Shown: piece by piece, positions 59,514-64,000 of the stretch
How the letters are laid out: the number at the start of each line of letters is the position of its first letter
Position numbering within the stretch: position 1 is the stretch's first letter
Assembly (NCBI RefSeq): GCF_036365825.1
Contig: NZ_CP142675.1
Location: forward strand, 682,001-746,000
Source: Qipengyuania sp. HL-TH1
GTDB taxonomy: Bacteria > Pseudomonadota > Alphaproteobacteria > Sphingomonadales > Sphingomonadaceae
Reading direction: 5' to 3'
DNA length: 64,000 bases
Made by a program: the position numbers and the translations under genes
Notes under the pieces: model-generated
The model's input: the letters and a program-made list of their open reading frames with translations, nothing else
Told to the model about the DNA's origin: nothing
The model's database searches: none

Positions 59514-60473
59514 TTACCAGAAGAAGTTGTGAATCACGTCGACCACTTCGCCGCTGTAGATATCGACCAATAGCACGTCGTCGTAATAGCGCACCCAGCG
59601 GTAGGGGCCGTAGACCTCGGGCAGGCGATACCGCCAGGGATCGTTGATCCAGTAGCGGCTGCCGAAGAACAGGCTGCCGATGCGCAGGCCAATGCTCAGG
59701 CGGCGATAATTGTAGTTACGATAGGGCGCGTAGTAGCGACCGAGCCGGTAGGTGCTGCGATTGTTGTAGCGATAGCGCTGCCAGTCGTAGCGATTGTTGC
59801 TGCGCCAGCGGCGCTGGTCCCACCGATCGTAATCCCGCCACTGACGTCCGTCGTAATAACGCGCCCGGCGATTGTCGTGACGCACGCTGCGCGAACTGGT
59901 CCGATTGGCATCGCTACGGCTGCGGCGCTCCTCGCGCGTGTTGCGCTCGCGCTGGTCGCGGCGACCGTCGCGATAGGCTTCGCGGCGCGCGTCTTCGCGT
60001 CGGTCGGTCCGTTGTTCGCTTCGCCGTTCGCTGCGATTGCGATCAGCATTGGCGCGGTCGCGGTCGGCATTGGCGCGGTTGCGATCGCCCGTGGAGCTGC
60101 GGGTACGCTGCTGGATCTCGCGCCGGCTGTTGCGTTCGCGAGCCGCTTCTCCGCGCCGGTCCGAAGTGCTTGAGCCACGGGCCTGCGCAATGTCCGCACG
60201 ATTGTTGCCACGCGATTCCGCGCGTTGCACCCGCTCGACGCGTTGCGGGCGCTGTGCCTCGCGGGGCTGGGCGCGGCGTTCGCTGCGCTGCTGGCGCTCG
60301 GCGCGCGGAGCGGAGCGTCGCTGGCGGGTTTCGCTGCGGTCGCCGCGGTCGCGCTGGGCGCGTTCCTGCCGGTCGCGCGATTGCGCTTCGGCTTCTGCGG
60401 GCAGGGCGGTGATCGCCATCGCCGCAGCGAGAGCGCTCAGCGCGCTTCCTTTCAGGAGCTTGGTCAGATTCAT
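59514..60473 (-). CDS. RcnB-family-like protein with large arginine-rich region
   Basis: A 319-residue exported protein. Signal peptide ends near AEAEAQ (about 31). Residues from about 32 to 205 are extremely Arg-rich (RDRQERAQRDRGDRSETRQR and a NRANADRDRANADRNRSERR repeat). The C-terminal 110 residues are Tyr/Arg-rich and match the RcnB fold (YYDGRQWRDYDRWDQRRW; PYRWVRYYDDVLLVDIYSGE). RcnB in E. coli is a periplasmic nickel/cobalt modulator. A metal role here is inference; the Arg block is an oddity. ATG at 60473. Confidence 0.82.
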   Translation of the reverse strand: MNLTKLLKGSALSALAAAMAITALPAEAEAQSRDRQERAQRDRGDRSETRQRRSAPRAERQQRSERRAQPREAQRPQRVERVQRAESRGNNRADIAQARGSSTSDRRGEAARERNSRREIQQRTRSSTGDRNRANADRDRANADRNRSERRSEQRTDRREDARREAYRDGRRDQRERNTREERRSRSDANRTSSRSVRHDNRRARYYDGRQWRDYDRWDQRRWRSNNRYDWQRYRYNNRSTYRLGRYYAPYRNYNYRRLSIGLRIGSLFFGSRYWINDPWRYRLPEVYGPYRWVRYYDDVLLVDIYSGEVVDVIHNFFW

Positions 60474-60661
60474 GGAGCGTGTCCTCTTCTTACGCTTGGT
60501 ACCGCTCCACCACCCGCGGCATTTGTCGATGTCGCAGTTTGTAACACAACGGCCTGACCCCAAACTGAACCGGCCTGTCGGGGTTTCGTTCATGTTTCGA
60601 TAGGAAAATATGAATGTCGTGGGGGTTGGCACCGGGTCGGTGCGCAGGCATTGCTACGGCC

Positions 60662-61234
60662 ATGTACGATACACTCGACGAAGTCCGCGCCGATATCTCC
60701 GCCAGGCTGGCCAATGCGGCGGCAAACCGCCATTCACCCATGCACACGCCGGTGGTGGCGACGACGGATGCCGATGCGCGGGTGATGGTCCTGCGCGCCT
60801 TCGATGCCGATCACTGGACGCTGCGCTTCCACACCGACGCCCGGTCGCCCAAGGTCGCGGTGATCGAAGGCGATCCGCGTATGGCGGTGCTCGCCTATGA
60901 CCGCGACGCCAAGATACAGTTGCGCCTGCGCGGCACCGCACGGATCGAACGCGACGGGGCGATGGTCGATGCGGCGTGGGCAGAAAGCACCAATTTCGCG
61001 CGGCGTTGCTACCTTGGGGAAGGGCCGGGTGCGATCTCGGATGTGCCCACCTCGGGGCTACCGCTCGAATTCGAGCGCGACGAGCCCGATGATGTCCAGC
61101 TTGTCCCCGCGCGCGAGAATTTCGCGGTGCTGGTGATGCAGGCCGAGGAGATCGACTGGTTTTCGCTGGCCCACCACGGCCATCGCCGGGCGGTGCTGGC
61201 GCGCCACGGCGCCGCCCGCTGGATTGCGCCTTAG
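60662..61234 (+). CDS. Pyridoxamine 5'-phosphate oxidase-family protein
   Basis: A 190-residue split-barrel flavin-binding protein of the PNPOx type. RVMVLRAFDADHWTLRFHTD is the family signature of the N-terminal strands, KVAVIEGDPRMAVLAYDRDA and IQLRLRGTARIERDGAMVDA the rest of the barrel. The C-terminus (LAHHGHRRAVLARHG) is typical of PdxH-related proteins, but the full PdxH active-site set is not evident, so it may be an FMN-binding relative. ATG at 60662. Divergent from the RcnB-like gene. Confidence 0.82.
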   Translation: MYDTLDEVRADISARLANAAANRHSPMHTPVVATTDADARVMVLRAFDADHWTLRFHTDARSPKVAVIEGDPRMAVLAYDRDAKIQLRLRGTARIERDGAMVDAAWAESTNFARRCYLGEGPGAISDVPTSGLPLEFERDEPDDVQLVPARENFAVLVMQAEEIDWFSLAHHGHRRAVLARHGAARWIAP

Positions 61235-61348
61235 AGCCTGGGATCGGTCAAGCCGCTTCGGTCTCTCGCGCATGTATCGATACGATGGCGGGCGGCCATC
61301 CACGTGCCCGATCGGGGCCGTGGGCCCGGACCGCCCGCCAGTATTCCG

Positions 61349-61786
61349 TCAGGCTGCCTGCTTGATCTCGCGCAGCGTGATGGCGAAAGTAATGTCTTCA
61401 CCGGCCAGCGGGTGATTGCCGTCGGCCTTGATCGACTGGTCGTTCACATCGACGACATAGAGCGTCATCGGCGAACCGTCCTGCTGCTGTGCCTGCAGCG
61501 CCATGCCGGGCTGCGGAGCGGGTTCGGGCGGCAGGTTCTCGCGCGGGATTTCGATGATCAGCTCGTCGCGGCGCGGACCGAAGGCGCTTTCGCATTCGAT
61601 CGCGACGGTTTCTTCGTCGCCGACTTCCATCGCGGTCAGCGCCTGCTCGATCTGCGGGAAGATCTGGCCGCTGCCCAGTTCGATGTCCTGCGGGCCTTGT
61701 TCTTCGGTGTTGCCGACCACTTCGCCGTCGCTCCGGCGCAGGACGTAGTCGATGGATACGGTATCACCGTTTTTGGGAGTGGGCAT
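61349..61786 (-). CDS. FKBP-type peptidyl-prolyl isomerase, SlyD-like
   Basis: A 145-residue FKBP with inserted-flap domain: VSIDYVLRRSDGEVVGNTEE, PQDIELGSGQIFPQIEQAL and MEVGDEETVAIECESAFGPR are the PPIase barrel, the second half the IF chaperone domain. No His-rich metal tail as in E. coli SlyD. It helps protein folding in the cytoplasm. ATG at 61786; the 180-base gap to the GGDEF gene contains no clear feature. Confidence 0.88.
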   Translation of the reverse strand: MPTPKNGDTVSIDYVLRRSDGEVVGNTEEQGPQDIELGSGQIFPQIEQALTAMEVGDEETVAIECESAFGPRRDELIIEIPRENLPPEPAPQPGMALQAQQQDGSPMTLYVVDVNDQSIKADGNHPLAGEDITFAITLREIKQAA

Positions 61787-61966
61787 AAATGTCCTTTTCG
61801 AAATTGGATTTTGCGGCCGCCATGGGCCGTCCGGGAACGCACTCGTAATCGAGCGCCTTGCCCCTGATTGTCGCAACTCAGCCGGTGCTAGTCAAATGCA
61901 GTCGGCGCAGCTCGCTCACTGCCTGCCGATTCATCGCCTAGGGTGGGGGATGATCCACGCGGTCCG

Positions 61967-63778
61967 TTAGATCACGGCGGGTTCTTCGTAGATCACGCAG
62001 CGCGCGCGGCCGGCGTGCTTGGCGCGATATAGCGCGTCGTCGGCCGACCGCAGCAGCTGGCTTTCGTCCCAGCGCACGTCATATTCCGCGATGCCTATAC
62101 TGACAGTCACCGGTTCGAGGCCGGCTTTGTGCCATTCGGTAGCTGCCAGCGCGCGGCCGATGGCCAGGCAGCGTTCGCGTGCCGCAAGCGCGTCACTGCC
62201 CGGCCAGACGAAGAGGAATTCCTCGCCGCCGACGCGGCCCACCATTTCGCCCGAGCGCAAATGCGCCTCCAGCACCTGGCTGACCTTTACCAGCGTGAGA
62301 TCGCCGATCTCGTGGCCGAACCGGTCGTTGATGGTTTTGAAGTGATCGATGTCGATCATCGCGATGGTGAACCGATGCCTGCCGGAAAAGGCTTTCGCTA
62401 TCTGCCCGCCGATCCGGGACAGCACCTTGCGGCGGTTGGGAATGCCCGTGAGATGGTCGGTCTCGGCCAGGATCCTGACTTCGGCTGCCTCGGTCTCGGC
62501 CCGCAGCTTTGCCTGCTCGAGTTCGCGCATGGCCTCGGTGCGTTCGGTCACATCCATGATGGTGCCGAAGATGATCGCGGGCCCATGGCGAGTGTTCGTT
62601 TCCACCTCGTTGCGGCATTCGAAATAGCCCGGCGTGCCATCGGGTGAATCGATGCGGGCTTCGAATATGAACGGGATGCCGGTGTGGCGTGCGCCCGCCA
62701 GCAAGCCCATCACCCGCGGGCGGTCATCCTCGTGGAACATCTCCGCCATCTCGGTCAGTGTGGCAGGCAGGGGGTCGCGCGCCAGCATCCTGCCGGCTTC
62801 TTCCGACCAATAGATGGCATCGGTATCCGGGTCATGCCGCCAATGGCCGACCTTGGCGGCGCGCTCCGCAGCTTCGAGAAGCCGCTTGCTGGTGGCAATT
62901 TCCTCGAGATCGCGCCGGTTGCGGGCGAGCGACAGCGCAACGGGCAGGGTCGAGACCAGCAGGGCGAGCAGGTAGACCTGGAACACCAGCACCTGCTGCT
63001 CGACCGGGGGGAAGAAGGCACCCACCGGACCGAGATCGAACATCGTCAGGACCGAGCCGATCGCGGTCACGAGCAGCAGCGCGACCATCGCGCCGCTCAG
63101 ACCTAATGCCGCAGTGGTGATCGAGATCGCGACCAGCGGCAGGATCAGCAAGGGGAACTCGGCCTGCCCGAAGGCCGCCAGCGCGGTCAGCGCGACGAAT
63201 ACGAAGGTCCAGAAGCCGCGCAGCGACAGCATGCGGGTCTCGTGCGCTTCGTCCTGATGGAGGAACATGACGACCGGGGTCACCACGAGCATGCCCAGCG
63301 TCACCGTGCTCATCCACGAGGTAAGGAACACGGTATCGAAATTGCTGGAAAGGATGCCCGCCATGATTGCGCTGGCAATGCCGCCTACCAATGCGGAGGC
63401 GGCGAAACGGAGCAGGTTGAGCGGACGCGCCAGCAGGACATGTTCCGCACGCCCGCCGCCCATCAGCACGAAGACCAGCCAGCCTTCGATCAGATTGGCA
63501 ATGGTATATCCCACCGAGGGCAAGACCCCCACGCCGGACCACATATTTGCTGCAAAGCTGGCGAGGGCTACGCCGATGCTGGTCAGCTTGCGCCCGCGGG
63601 GGCCGAGCAGCAGCAGCGCAGCGACGAAAATGCCGCTGGAAGGCCAGACCGCCGCCAGGCCATCCGCACCTTGGGTGAGCTCGAGTGCGATCATCGCGCA
63701 CACGAGCCAGCCGAGGCTGAAGATGATCGCCCACGTCAGTTCCGAGCCCGCCGAAACCGCAAACTTTTGCCTGCCCAA
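61967..63778 (-). CDS. MASE1-PAS-GGDEF diguanylate cyclase
   Basis: A 603-residue membrane sensor. About eight N-terminal helices (roughly 12-300) resemble the MASE1 domain; a PAS domain follows (GHWRHDPDTDAIYWSEEAGR) and a GGDEF domain ends the protein (LAETDHLTGIPNRRKVLSRI, DIDHFKTINDRFGHEIGD, VGRVGGEEFLFVW). The A-site is GGEEF, compatible with activity. Upstream of it RSGE stands where the inhibitory I-site RxxD is expected. Makes c-di-GMP from GTP. The start is TTG at 63778 behind AAGGGGGG. Confidence 0.88.
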   Translation of the reverse strand: MGRQKFAVSAGSELTWAIIFSLGWLVCAMIALELTQGADGLAAVWPSSGIFVAALLLLGPRGRKLTSIGVALASFAANMWSGVGVLPSVGYTIANLIEGWLVFVLMGGGRAEHVLLARPLNLLRFAASALVGGIASAIMAGILSSNFDTVFLTSWMSTVTLGMLVVTPVVMFLHQDEAHETRMLSLRGFWTFVFVALTALAAFGQAEFPLLILPLVAISITTAALGLSGAMVALLLVTAIGSVLTMFDLGPVGAFFPPVEQQVLVFQVYLLALLVSTLPVALSLARNRRDLEEIATSKRLLEAAERAAKVGHWRHDPDTDAIYWSEEAGRMLARDPLPATLTEMAEMFHEDDRPRVMGLLAGARHTGIPFIFEARIDSPDGTPGYFECRNEVETNTRHGPAIIFGTIMDVTERTEAMRELEQAKLRAETEAAEVRILAETDHLTGIPNRRKVLSRIGGQIAKAFSGRHRFTIAMIDIDHFKTINDRFGHEIGDLTLVKVSQVLEAHLRSGEMVGRVGGEEFLFVWPGSDALAARERCLAIGRALAATEWHKAGLEPVTVSIGIAEYDVRWDESQLLRSADDALYRAKHAGRARCVIYEEPAVI

Positions 63779-63827
63779 CTCAGTCCCCCCTTGGCCGCGG
63801 CGTGGATGGCCGGGCCTTACCGGAGGC

Positions 63828-64000
63828 TTAACGCGTCAGCTTCTTGTAGGCGAGACGTGTGGGACGATCTGCCGCATCGCCGAGACGACGGCGCTTGTCT
63901 TCCTCGTAAGCTTCGAAATTGCCTTCGAACCATTCGACATGGCTGTCGCCTTCGAAGGCCAGGATATGCGTGGCGAGGCGATCGAGGAAGAAACGGTCAT
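63828..64000 (-). CDS. ettA: EttA-like ABC-F ATPase, C-terminal fragment
   Basis: Only the last 57 codons are in the window (stop at 63828). FFLDRLATHILAFEGDSHVE, EWFEGNFEAYEEDKRRRLGD and RLAYKKLTR match the C-terminus of EttA, the ABC-F energy-dependent translational throttle, right after its second nucleotide-binding domain. The rest lies beyond 64000. It runs in the same direction as the GGDEF gene, 49 bases upstream. Confidence 0.85.
   Translation of the reverse strand, partial: DRFFLDRLATHILAFEGDSHVEWFEGNFEAYEEDKRRRLGDAADRPTRLAYKKLTR

Overview
This 64 kb window is GC-rich chromosomal DNA from an alphaproteobacterium, most probably of the order Sphingomonadales and the Erythrobacter/Porphyrobacter group. 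The basis is the gene content: an aa3 oxidase cluster ctaC-ctaD...ctaB-ctaG-ctaE-SURF1 running into thrC, a class I lysyl-tRNA synthetase, a LOV-HWE blue-light histidine kinase of the type described in Erythrobacter litoralis, an RcnB-like arginine-rich protein and BamB behind a YfgM-like protein. The species call is inference. I saw no tRNA or rRNA gene, CRISPR array, insertion sequence, integrase or phage gene. Nearly all of the window is compact core chromosome with 1-4 base gene overlaps.

Layout. 1-2.1 kb: a VOC/DUF1428/VOC operon divergent from an HxlR regulator with a tandem operator. 2.1-7.1 kb: an MpaB-like oxygenase, an orphan cobS, a PBP1A-type transpeptidase and two hotdog thioesterases. 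7.27-9.3 kb: an unrecognised three-gene unit (a 50-residue peptide, a HEAT-like protein and a protein with a possible cupin-type metal site), the best candidate for an undescribed system. 9.3-15.1 kb (minus): pyrE-pdxJ-membrane protein-acpS-lepB-AI-2E permease-DUF3089-ruvX-small membrane protein. 15.3-22.4 kb: cytochrome oxidase structural and assembly genes, interrupted by a terminator plus hydrolase and containing a probable DUF983 relic. 22.4-27.0 kb: an AHSA1/ArsR pair, then thrC-methyltransferase-folB-hypothetical-moaD-moaE. A perfect FNR/FixK-type site then precedes a small membrane protein. 28-29 kb: rplU-rpmA. 29-35.8 kb: GNAT, a TetR-controlled PF10118 protein, ygfZ, pyrC, rarD and two envelope proteins. 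35.8-44.5 kb: astD, selO, a hydrolase, a glycosyltransferase, a YfgM-like protein, bamB and a membrane methyltransferase. 44.5-50 kb: rsmE-gshA-ABM monooxygenase, ubiA-trmL, an orphan ArsR, and soxR with a VOC gene. 50-57 kb: a low-GC hypothetical gene, a SixA-like phosphatase, a DinG-family helicase, a Pro/Ala-rich envelope protein and class I lysRS. 57-64 kb: the LOV kinase, a prolyl-4-hydroxylase-like oxygenase, cytochrome b561, an RcnB-like protein, a PNPOx-like protein, a SlyD-type PPIase, a MASE1-PAS-GGDEF protein and the end of ettA.

Functional themes are aerobic respiration (oxidase assembly, UbiA, cytochrome b561), cofactor synthesis (PLP, molybdopterin, folate, glutathione), envelope assembly and sensing (light, redox, c-di-GMP). 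Several regulators sit beside a readable operator next to a divergent target gene: HxlR at 1390-1427, ArsR at 22925-22944, TetR at 30755-30775 and SoxR at 49309-49325. Coordinates and motifs were read by eye. Family names come from motif recognition, not database searches.
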